Below, in pieces: positions 54,316 through 64,000 of a stretch of DNA of 64,000 bases. The DNA is from Neostapfia colusana (Eukaryota > Streptophyta > Magnoliopsida > Poales > Poaceae). The stretch is from NCBI GenBank assembly GCA_030760725.1, contig JASWHV010000011.1:85723765-85787764 (forward strand), written 5' to 3'. The position numbers were made by a program, and so were the translations under genes. Position 1 is the stretch's first letter, and each line of letters begins with the position of its first letter. The notes beneath the pieces were generated by a model that had not been told where the DNA came from, ran no database searches, and saw only the letters and a program-made list of their open reading frames with translations.

Positions 54316-57296
54316 TGTGACGCCCTCAATTCTGTGGAAAACCACGGAACCGAGAACTAATGCATATGTGTGCCCAGGATGTTCATCACACATACACATA
54401 CGTTCCACAAACTGAATTCAGATTATATATTACCATGAATAACAGAGTTTATTACAATACCTCATGAGTCTTGGACTCGTGCACACAACGGAAGTCTTAT
54501 TTCTATGCAGCGGAAGTCCTTATTTAAATGCGGAAGCAAAAACTAATGCGGAAGCAAAACTAAGCAGAAGTGGCTCCATCTCTACTCCCTCCACAGGCAA
54601 GGTTGAGAACAGATCACACGCCATAATGTTCCACTTGATCTTCATAGTAGGCTTCTCCTGCTGCTGAGGATGAAGTAATAATGCAAGGTTGAGCACAATG
54701 ATGTACTCAGCAAGTGCGGGAAAATACGTGATATGCAGCTCATAAACAAGGTAGGCATAAAAGGCTTATTTGCAGAAAAGAAATCTTGTAAAACCATGAT
54801 AAAACAGCAACTTTACTTTAGGTGAATGTAATCCCAGCATATATTAAATTACCAACGTACCTTCATCACTTCCCGTGTTCCATCCAAACATTAATCAATC
54901 CTTTATTCATACTCGCGAATACCTCCTCGTATTCACTACCATCTCATCTCACAAATCAACCTCGTCTCACACCGAGACCCATCTCATGTCATGACCCAAG
55001 AGTCATGCAACCATCTCATCATCAGACTTAACAGTTCCAAACCAATAACCATAACCGAGAACCTTCCCAGTAACCATCCCGAAAATCATCCCAACTAATC
55101 ATGGCAGTTTAGCCAGGTGCTCGTAACCGTAAGCTCGGCTATCATGATAGTTTTAATAACTCCGCAGAGTTTGCACCTCTTTACCCACAAGTTTGTGATT
55201 TCGTCACCCGTCGGCGACTGCAGAACCTCCATTATACCAATACACAACCATCGGTGTATGGTCAAGAGATCACAAAATAGCCTTTACAAAGGGGTTACTA
55301 GATGTATGGACTCACTAATGTTTCACCGGCAGGCTAGAATCTCCAATTCTCCCACCCACGGGCCCCCTCTTGTGCCATGCAGTTTCCAGGGCAGTCCTCA
55401 CTCGACTCCCATTCCCCGCGCTTTCCACAGTCCATAACACTCTAGCAACTTACCTAATTACTCAGCTAAGCCGCACCTATATTTGGCCTTGTGGTGGCAC
55501 TGTTATCCTGGCATGTGCATGCATGAACCGGTCCTTAGATCTACGGCAAGTAAAACCACCATCTCATGCTACCACATTCACAAACCCAGACTTGCCTAGA
55601 TCTCCCTCCGATCCATGTTCATTAACCTCATCAGTTACTTATTATCAGTACGAGTGCAGTTAGCTAGACACATCTATCTTGCTTCCCAATCCCGTAGACT
55701 CAGCGAAGCATAAGGCAAAAACCGTACCCGACTTATAAACTTCCCAGGCGACATGGGTGGTTTAATCAAAACTAGTAAACTCCTATAAAAGGGCTTATCA
55801 TCATGCTTGACTCAGCACACACACCTTTTTGCAAAACAAAACCGTTTCACCCAAAACATAGGATCAATATGGTCAAGGAGCACTTGCCTTGTTCTTGCGG
55901 TTCCGGTTGTTCTTGATTCTCAAAACCTTGTTGCTGCAGCTCATCGTAGACAGCTCCCTGAGCTTGTCCTGCTAGGTAGGATCACGTGCATACAGGATTC
56001 ACAGCAATCAATATCATGCGCAAACCTTAAACTAGATGCGATGATGCACATGCATGCTATCCTATGATTTTTATTAGATTGGTGTGCTCTTGCATGGCTT
56101 GCATGGGTAGAGGTGTTCGGATCAAAGGTGGACGTGGCGATGATCTTGTCTTTTAGATTAAACTGATCATCGAGTGATCTGCCCATGAGAAGGCTTCTGT
56201 TTGAAAGGAATTGAAGAACAGATGCAAGAGATGAACACAATGATGTCGTAAGGTGGTATTGAAGTCCTACCTCACGCTCTTCTTTGTCTTCGAGGTCCTC
56301 CTCAGACCGCTTGGTCCTTCTCTGATGATCTCCCTTGTTGCGCTTCGGCGATGTTTTGCTCAGCGAGTTAGGGCTAGGGCTCTAAGTCGTCGGCTCAGGA
56401 GTTGAAAGAGAAGTTTGTGGTTTCGGCCAGAGGTTTTGGGTTCTATTTATAATCGGGAAGAGAAGAGTCCTAATTTGATTGGATCCCGAATAAGAGTCTT
56501 ATTCAGATCTTTGTTGAATCCTAATCGTCTTATCTTTGGTAACATCGTGGAAATTTAGATCGGTTTCTGTTGCGTACCGGTATCTTTACACGTAAAAACC
56601 GTTCCAGAACTCGTTACCTTCGTGGCGATGAGCTCCGGAGGCTCCACGTGTCCTCCCAGGGCCTGGTATTTACTTCTCCGCAGAGACGAGCTCCGGTTTT
56701 GCCATGTGTCAATCGACCGAGACCTCCCCCTCTTTTGGAGGTGAGCTCCGCGCACGCCACGTGTTGGCGCCGGTCTTCCCTCTCTCCCTTCCTTATGAAC
56801 ATGTCCCGAGGTCGACACGTGTCTAGCAACGAAAGACCTCCCGGAGATAAGCTCCGGTGGCGACACGTGTTCGATAGATCCGGGCTTCTCTGAGATGAGC
56901 TCCGAGATCGACACGTATCCCGTGTGACGGGTCCTCTGATTTCCGCGAGGACTAGCTCCGAGGATGACATGTGTCCTACGAAAAATGCCTCTGCTTCTTC
57001 CGCAGAGGCTAGCTCCGTGGGCAACACGTGTCACGCACGGTCGAACCTTTTTCCAATTGCGGAGGTGTCCCTCGAGCCTTCCACGTAGCCAGTTTAGAGG
57101 CGAACCTCTCTTCACCTCGCAGGGGCGAGCTCCGAACACACCACGTGGCCTGCTGGCCGCGGAAGTTGCCTTCGGTGCTCTCTGAAAGCTTTGTTGGCTA
57201 TCCTTTTGATATTTATCATTGTTCCTTCTTTTCTTAAAATGTTTTCTTCTTCATAACACATGAACATATGCTGACACCCAAGTTGAGGGTGTCACA
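54316..57296 (-). repeat. 3' LTR of element A2
   Basis: It starts tgtgacgccctcaattctg and ends gagggtgtcaca. The TATA box is on the minus strand at 56444-56451 and the G-box array at about 56625-57150. Confidence 0.92.
56625..57150 (-). promoter_or_regulatory. G-box array in A2 3' LTR
   Basis: About nine units are present with CCACGTGTCC, CCACGTGTT, ACACGTGTC (several), ACACGTATCC and CCACGTGGCC cores adjacent to GAGCTCCG, upstream of the TATA box. Confidence 0.78.
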
Positions 57297-57310
57297 AATC
57301 TACCCCCCTT
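57297..57310 (-). other. Polypurine tract of element A2
   Basis: The minus strand reads ttaaggggggtagatt directly before the 3' LTR, the same as at 30058 in A1. Confidence 0.85.
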
Positions 57311-60300
57311 AAATTGAATCTCGCCCTCGAGATTCGTTAGTAGAAAATAGATGGGGGAATTCTGCCTTAATATCCTCTTCTCGCTCCCATGTGGCTTTAG
57401 CTTCAGTGTGATGGCTCCATTGTACCTTGCACCATCGAATCACCTTGTTTCGGGTGACCCTTTCCTTTACGTCCAAGATTCGAACGGGGTGTTCTGCGTA
57501 AGTCAGGTCCTCTTGAAGTTCAAGTTCTCCCATTGACACTTGTTCCTCTGGTACTCTCAAGCACTTCTTGAGCTGGGATACATGAAACACGTCATGTACT
57601 TCGGAGAGGTGGTTTGGGAGTTCTAGTTGATAGGCTACTTCTCCTCGCTTGTCCAGAATCTTAAAGGGTCCGATGTAGCGAGGTGCTAGCTTGCCTTTGA
57701 CGTTGAAACGTCGTTGGCCTCGGATAGGCGATACCTTAAGGTATACGAAGTCTCCTACTTCAAAGGTCAACTTCCTACCCCTATTGTCCGCATAGCCATT
57801 CTGTCGTGACTGAGCAGCCTTTAAGTTCTCCCGTATCGTTTGGACTTGCTTTTCAGCCTCTTGTAGTACTTCGGGTCCAAACACCTGGTTCTCTCCAGTC
57901 TCGTTCCAAAACAGTGGCGTTCTACACCGTCTACCATATAAGGCTTCGAAAGGCGACATCTTCAAGCTAGCTTGATAGCTGTTGTTATAGGAGAATTCGG
58001 CATACGGTAAACTCCTATCCCAACTACGCCCACGTTTCAAGGCGCAAGCTCTCAACATGTCCTCCAAAATTTGGTTCGTCCTTTCGGTTTGTCCATCTGT
58101 TTGTGGGTGATAGGCGGAGCTAAAATCCAGTCGTGTACCCATGGCTTTCTGCAGCTTCCTCCAGAATCTAGAGGTAAACTGAGAACCTCGATCTGAGACT
58201 ATCCTCTTCGGAACTCCATGACGGCACACGATCTGCTCCATGTACAATTCTGCCAATTGTGCAACGTTGTAACTGGTCTTTACTGGAAGAAAATGGGCGG
58301 TTTTCGTCAATCGGTCCATGATAACCCAGATGGAGTCATAACCCGACTGAGTACGTGGTAATCCGACGATGATGTCCATACTGATATCCTCCCACTTCCA
58401 TTCGTGTATTCTCAAAGGTTGCAGCAATCCAGCGGGTTTTTGATGTTCGGCTTTTACCCGTTGGCATGTGTCGCATAGGGCAACATATTCGGCTATATCC
58501 CTCTTCATACCATCCCACCAATAGCAGGTTTTCAAATCTTTGTACATTTTGGTGCTCCCTGGATGTATGGAATAAGGTGAATCATGTGCCTCCTTCAATA
58601 TCATATCGCGAAGGTGTCTTATGTTTGGCACACAAATCCTTTTTCCTAGCCAAAGCGTACCCTTTTCATCCTCCTTGAAATCCTTTTCTATCCCTTGTTG
58701 GATTCTTCCCTTGATCTCCTTGATTTCCTTGTCCGTTGCTTGGCCCTCTCTTATTTCTTGCTCCAATCGGGAGTGGATCTCCATTATCTCCATATTATTC
58801 AAGAATCCGAGGTGTAACCGTTCGAACTCCTTACGTAGTTCGGGTGGTAGCTCCCGAACCGTGAGTTGGTGGTATGCTCCCTTTCTGCTCAATGCGTCAG
58901 CTACTACATTGGCCTTCCCGGGGTGGTAGTTGATTCCCACATCATAATCCTTGATGAGTTCTAACCATCGACGTTGCCTCAAATTCAAATCCGTTTGTGT
59001 GAATATGTACTTGAGGCTTTTATGATCTGTATAGATCTCACACCGATGACCAAGGATATAATGTCTCCAAATCTTCAATGCATGCACCACTGCTGCTAAC
59101 TCCAAATCATGTGTATGATAGTTAAGCTCATGCTTCTTTAATTGTCGTGAGGCATAGGCTACCACTTGTCCTTCTTGCATGAGCACACATCCGAGCCCTT
59201 GTCTGGATGCGTCACAATATATGTCAAAGCTCTTCCTTACGTCTGGCAATACCAGAACTGGTGCTGTGGTTAGCCTTTTCTTGAGTTCCTCAAAACTTTC
59301 TTGGCAGGCTTGTGTCCATTGAAAGACTTTTCCCTTCATTAGCAACTCCGTCATAGGTTTTGCTATCTTAGAGAAGTCTTTAATGAAGCGACGATAGTAT
59401 CCTGCCATCCCAAGGAAACTTCGAATATCCCTCACGCTCTTTGGTTGGTCCCACTTTAGAACATTTCTCACCTTTCCAGGATCAACCGATACCCCTTCCT
59501 TGGAGATGATGTGGCCTAGGAAAGATATTTCCTTTAGCCAAAATTGACACTTGTTGAGCTTGGCATACAACTGATGCTCGCGCAACTTCTGCAAGGTCAA
59601 TCTCAGATGTTCTTCATGCTCCTCCTTACTTTTTGAATACACCATAATGTCATCGATGAAAACCACGACGAACTTGTCCAAGTATTCCATGAAAATCTTG
59701 TTCATAAGGTACATGAAGTATGCGGGTGCATTCGTCAATCCATAAGACATAACGGTATATTCATATGAACCATACCGTGTTCGAAAGGCTGTCTTAGGTA
59801 TATCGGAGGGCTTAATCTTTAGCTGGAAATATCCGGACCGAAGATCAATCTTGGAGAATACTTGGGCTCCTTTCATTTGATCGAACAGGTCCTCTATACG
59901 GGGCAGAGGGTATTTATTCTTGATTGTCACCTCGTTGAGAGACCTGTAGTCCACGCACATTCTTTGGGTTCCGTCCTTCTTGTCCACGAAGAGTACCGGA
60001 GCTCCCCACGGTGATGAGCTTGGACGGATAAAACCCTTCTCCAACTGTTCTTGAATTTGCTTCTTGAGTTCAACTAACTCGTTGACGGGCATCCTATATG
60101 GTCTCTTAGCTATAGGTGCAGTTCCGGGTACCAAATCTATGGCAAACTCGATGTCCTGGTCAGGTGGCATTCCCGGGAGCTCTTCCGGGAACACGTCCGA
60201 AAACTCCTGAACCACTGGAATGCTGTCTAATGTTGTTCCTTCGACATGGTTCAAATCTGCCCGTTTGGTTGCTTGCTTGGCTGACTCAAACTCGACACGG
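57309..60300 (-). pseudogene. pol: Element A2 pol: RT, RNase H, integrase, chromodomain
   Basis: The frame is open from about 60300 to 57309 with no internal stop. The first ATG (60254) is not a natural start, because the protein continues from gag through the frameshift. RT has an intact F-I-D-D (59649-59660, about residue 200 from that ATG). RNase H (Y-C-D-A-S-R-Q-G-L-G) and integrase follow, with zinc finger (H-P-G-S-T-K-M-Y, C-D-T-C) and core residues in S-M-D-I-I-V-G, V-S-D-R-G-S-Q-F and Q-T-E-R-T-N-Q. The chromodomain-like tail is W-C-K-V-Q-W, A-T-W-E-R-E-E-D. It is complete apart from the frame break with gag. Confidence 0.92.
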
Positions 60301-61809
60301 GATACCGTGTTTGTTTGTCAACTGCACGCTTCTCTCAGCATATTGGATTACTCCATTGTGCTTGCTTAACCAATCCATTCCGAGTATGATGTCAATCCCG
60401 TGGGAGTCCAAAACAATAAGGTTGGCAAGGAAGTCTACCCCCCTTATTTTAAGGCTTACTTTAGGGCATACTACATTAGTCCTCATTTCTCCTCCGGGAG
60501 AATTAACTAACATAGCACATTCTAAGTGGGATACGGGTAGATGATGTTTAGCAACATATTTGGATGATATGAAGGAATGTGATGCTCCGGAGTCAAATAA
60601 AATGGTGGCTGGGTTGGAGTTGGCAAGGAACATACCAATTGCGACGTCCTCAGCCTGTTGTGCTTCCTCAGAAGTGACATGGTTAACGTGGTCACGAGCA
60701 TAGTTCTGCGGTCCATGGTTCCCTTGGTTGTCCCCTCCGTTTGGTCGCTGGTTCTGCTTGGGCACGCTACCTTGCTGTCCAGGGCCTCTCTTCGGGCACT
60801 GGTTAGCGAAGTGGCCTACTTCCCCGCATGCAAAGCATGCCCTGTTGCCTACGGCAGCAGGTACGTTGGGGCGGGGGTTTTGAACAGGAGCGCCATTGTT
60901 AGGCCGGGGCGCAGGAGGCATGGGCACACGAGGTGCCGGTGCAACGAACCGTTGCTGTGGTGGCTGACCAGGGCGGTTCGTAGGAGTGGCCGATCCATAC
61001 TGCGGTGCAGGGGGCATGTACCAAGGTCGTACGTTGCTCCCTTGGGGCTGGTATGGCATCTTCCTCTTGCACTCTCGCTCGATCTCCCGGATCTTGTTTT
61101 CAACCACAATAGCCTTATCAACCAGCTTCTGGAAGCTTACGTAGTCATTGTTGAGGAGCTGAACTTCGATCTCATTGTTCAACCCTCTCATGAATAGGTA
61201 CTGCTTCCTCTGATCTGAGTTGACATCTTCGGGGGCATACCGGGACAGTTGTATGAACTTGTTGAGATATTCATTCACACTCTTCTGTCCTTGGCGGAGA
61301 CCTTCAAACTCCTGCCTCTTGAGCATCATTACACCAACAGGGATGTAGTGAGAGCGGAAACTTTCCTTGAACTCAGTCCAAGTGATTGTCTCCGGGTTGG
61401 CATGGGCGTTGCTCAAGGCATCCCACCAGTCGGTGGCAGCTCCCATAAGTTGGTGCGACGCAAAGAGAACCTTCTCTCGGTCGTTGCACTGAACAATGGC
61501 GAGCTTCTTCTCCATGGATTTCAACCAATCATCGGCCTCCATGGTGTCACTAGTTTGAGCAAAGGTGGGTGGTCGAGTCCTCATGAACTCTCCCAACCTG
61601 TTATGAGCCGGTGGTGGTGGTGGCGGTGGTGCCGGAACGGGGTTTTGGTTGGCCTGCAACTGACCCAAAGTTTGGATCATGGTTTGCATAAGCTGGTTTT
61701 GCATGGCCATCAATCTTTCCAGATGGTTTTCACCAGCTCCGGAGTTAGCAGGAACTTCCTCGTGGTCATCTTCCTGGACGTTCCTTCGGCTGGCATTTCC
61801 TCTCACCAT
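60286..61809 (-). pseudogene. gag: Element A2 gag and protease, frameshifted end
   Basis: 507 codons from MVRGNASRRN. A proline run lies at residues 58-67, the capsid-like domain at about 75-215 (D-W-W-D-A-L, F-R-S-H-Y-I-P), a CCHC knuckle at 325-338 and protease D-S-G-A-S at 406-410. The last few codons are out of frame: compared with A1, A2 has one extra C (G on the plus strand, near 60300) after the shared sequence for N-K-H-G-I. In A1 gag and pol are one frame at this site, so this is a mutation and not a programmed shift. Confidence 0.92.
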
Positions 61810-62216
61810 CTGTGAGAGAGATCAAAATAGAATAGAAGGTTAGAAGGTTAGGTAGGTCCCTTCAACTATATGCATCAAGGTGAGTTGGACTATATATATT
61901 AGTCCTTATGAGGATGTGATCAAGTGCCGAAGCATTTCACACCTCTTTCTTCTTACGTATAGATATGGACAACGTTTTTGAGACGTCCCACAACTCATAT
62001 TTAAACACATATTCACAAATAATCATCACAAGGGCCCACACAACTCCTATTCAAGGAGGGTTTCCTATGTCAAGGTGGTTTTTAAAGGCCAATCTAACTA
62101 TTCACCCTAGGGCGCCTGTAACTCCTTCTTGGGGTTAACCCGTTGCTCTATTATCTATCTAAGGCTTTCTACCTAGACGTGTAACCTACTGTCAACCCGT
62201 GGCTCTGATACCAATC
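61810..62216 (-). other. Leader and PBS of element A2
   Basis: The PBS is on the minus strand at 62202-62213 (tggtatcagagc) next to the 5' LTR. The remaining 390 bases match the A1 leader and hold no gene. Confidence 0.88.
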
Positions 62217-64000
62217 TGTGACGCCCTCGATTCTGTGAAAAACCACGGAACCGAGAACTAATGCATATGTGTGCCCAGGATGTTCATCACACATACACAT
62301 ACGTTCCACAAACTGAATTCAGATTATATATTACCACGAATAACAGAGTTTATTACAATACCTCATGAGTCTTGGACTCGTGCACACAGCGGAAGTCTTA
62401 TTTCTATGCAGCGGAAGTACTTATTTAAATGCGGAAGCAAAAACTAATGCGGAAGCAAAACTAAGCAGAAGTGGCTCCATCTCTACTCCCTCCACAGGCA
62501 AGGTTGAGAACAGATCACACGCCATAATGTTCCACTTGATCTTCATAGTAGGCTTCTCCTGCTGCTGAGGATGAAGTAATAATGCAAGGTTGAGCACAAT
62601 GATGTACTCAGCAAGTGCGGGAAAATACGTGATATGCAGCTCATAAACAAGGTAGGCATAAAAGGCTTATTTGCAGAAAAGCAATCTTGTAAAACCATGA
62701 TAAAACAACAACTTTACTTTAGGTGAATGTAATCCCAGCATATATTAAATTACCAACGTACCTTCATCACTTCCCGTGTTCCATCCAAACATTAATCAAT
62801 CCTTTATTCATACTCGCGAATACCTCCTCGTATTCGCTACCATCTCATGTCACAAATCAACCTCGTCTCACACCGAGACCCATCTCATGTCATGACCCAA
62901 CAGTCATGCAACCATCTCATCATCAGACTTAACAGTTCCAAACCAATAACCATAACCGAGAACCTTCCCAGTAACCATCCCGAAAATCATCCCAACTAAT
63001 CATGGCAGTTTAGCCAGGTGCTCGTAACCGTAAGCTCGGCTATCATGATAGTTTTAATAACTCTGCAGAGTTTGCACCTCTTTACCCACAAGTTTGTGAT
63101 TTCGTCACCCGTCGGCGACTGCAGAACCTCCATTATACCAGTACACAACCGTCGTTGTATGGTCAAGAGATCACAAAATAGCCTTTACAAAGGGGTTACT
63201 AGATGTATGGACTCATTAAGGTTTCACCGGCAGCATAGAATCTCCAATTCTCCCACCCACGGGCCCCTTCTTGTGCCATGCAGTTCCCAGGGCAGTCCTC
63301 ACTCGACTCCCATTCCCCGCGCCTTCCACAGTCCATAACACTCTAGCAACTTACCTAATTACTCAGCTAAGCCGCACCCATATTTGGCCTTGTGGTGGCA
63401 CTGTTATCCTGGCATGTGCATGCATGAACCGGTCCTTAGATCTACGGCACGTAAAACCACCGTCTCATGCAACCACATTCACAAACCCAGGCTTGCCTAG
63501 ATCTCCCTCCGATCCATGTTCATTAACCTCATCAGTTACTTATTATCAGTACGAGTGCAGTTAGCTAGACACATCTATCTCGCTTCCCAATCCCGTAGAC
63601 TCAGCGAAGCATAAGGCAAAAACCGTACCCGACTTATAAACTTCCCAGGCGACAAGGGTGGTTTAATCAAAACTAGTAAACTCCTATAAAAGGGCTTCCC
63701 ATCATGCTTGACTCAGCACACACACCTTTTTGCAAAACAAAACCGTTTCACCCAAAACATAGGATCAATATGGTCAAGGAGCACTTGCCTTGTTCTTGCG
63801 GTTCCGGTTGTTCTTGATTCTCAAAACCTTGTTGCTGCAGCTCGTCGTAGACAGCTCCCTGAGCTTGTCCTGCTAGATAGGATCACGTGCATACAGGATT
63901 CACAGCAATCAATATCATGTGCAAACCTTAAACTAGATGCGATGATGCACATGCATGCTATCCTATGATTTTTATTAGATTGGTGTTCTCTTGCATGGCT
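62217..64000 (-). repeat. 5' LTR of element A2, partial
   Basis: It matches 54316-56100 and continues past the window edge. This is the R/U5 side, so the TATA box and G-box array are outside the window. Confidence 0.9.

Larger units (their letters stand above)
54316..64000 (-). mobile_element. Element A2: Tekay-type chromovirus, nearly intact
   Basis: This minus-strand family-A element runs off the right edge. It has a 3' LTR at 54316-57296 (2981 bp), polypurine tract, pol, gag, leader, PBS and the start of the 5' LTR from 62217. The two LTRs differ by roughly 2% over the 1.78 kb that can be compared by eye. The only coding lesion I see is one extra base near 60300. It interrupts element G. 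The left flank is ctata (54311-54315); the right flank is outside the window. Confidence 0.92.

Overview
This window is plant nuclear repeat DNA, most likely from a grass (inferred from the retrotransposon lineages, the very long LTRs and the nesting; no host gene is present to confirm it). I find no host protein-coding gene, rRNA, tRNA or CRISPR array. Essentially every base can be assigned to an LTR retrotransposon of the Ty3/Gypsy superfamily or to a fragment of one, and several insertions are bounded by five-base target-site duplications (TSDs).

Layout. The oldest scaffold is a decayed minus-strand chromovirus (element D). Its left end lies at 2249-2780, and it reappears at 20177-20317 and 48512-51546. 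Four groups of younger insertions split it. (1) At the left edge is an LTR end of a Tat-type family (H, 1512-2248), itself interrupted by an LTR of family A (A3, 1-1511). (2) Element E (2781-20176, +, TSD ggaac) is a CRM-like chromovirus, and its reverse transcriptase region is split by F (7426-17289, -, TSD cacgt/tacgt), a complete Tat-type element with a second RNase H domain. (3) A solo LTR of family A (C, 20318-22245 plus 47614-48511, -, TSD cttgg) is split by a complete family-A Tekay-type chromovirus (A1, 22246-47613, +). The 3' LTR of A1 is in turn split by a large Tekay-type element with 4.27 kb LTRs (B, 30656-45300, +, TSD cggtt). (4) An F-like 3' LTR and downstream region (G, 51547-54315, -) is followed by a second, nearly intact family-A element (A2, 54316 to beyond the right edge, -).

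Coding. Each complete element carries gag, aspartic protease, reverse transcriptase, RNase H and integrase. The chromoviruses A1, A2, B and D also end in a chromodomain-like tail. All copies here are damaged. A2 has a single one-base frameshift and B a single in-frame stop, so these two are the least damaged. A1 has lost a catalytic aspartate of its reverse transcriptase. E, F and D carry several stops and frameshifts, many of them of the C-to-T type expected from decay of methylated DNA.

Most interesting: two unrelated families (A, Tekay-type; F/G/H, Tat-type) carry in their LTRs, upstream of the TATA box, tandem arrays of about 50-58 bp units built the same way. Each unit has a G-box (CACGTG, ABRE-like), a GGAGCTC block, a short palindrome and a GAGGTCCG block. 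This points to a shared or exchanged promoter module. The head-to-head LTR arrangement of C and A1 also forms an inverted repeat with arms of about 1.9 kb.
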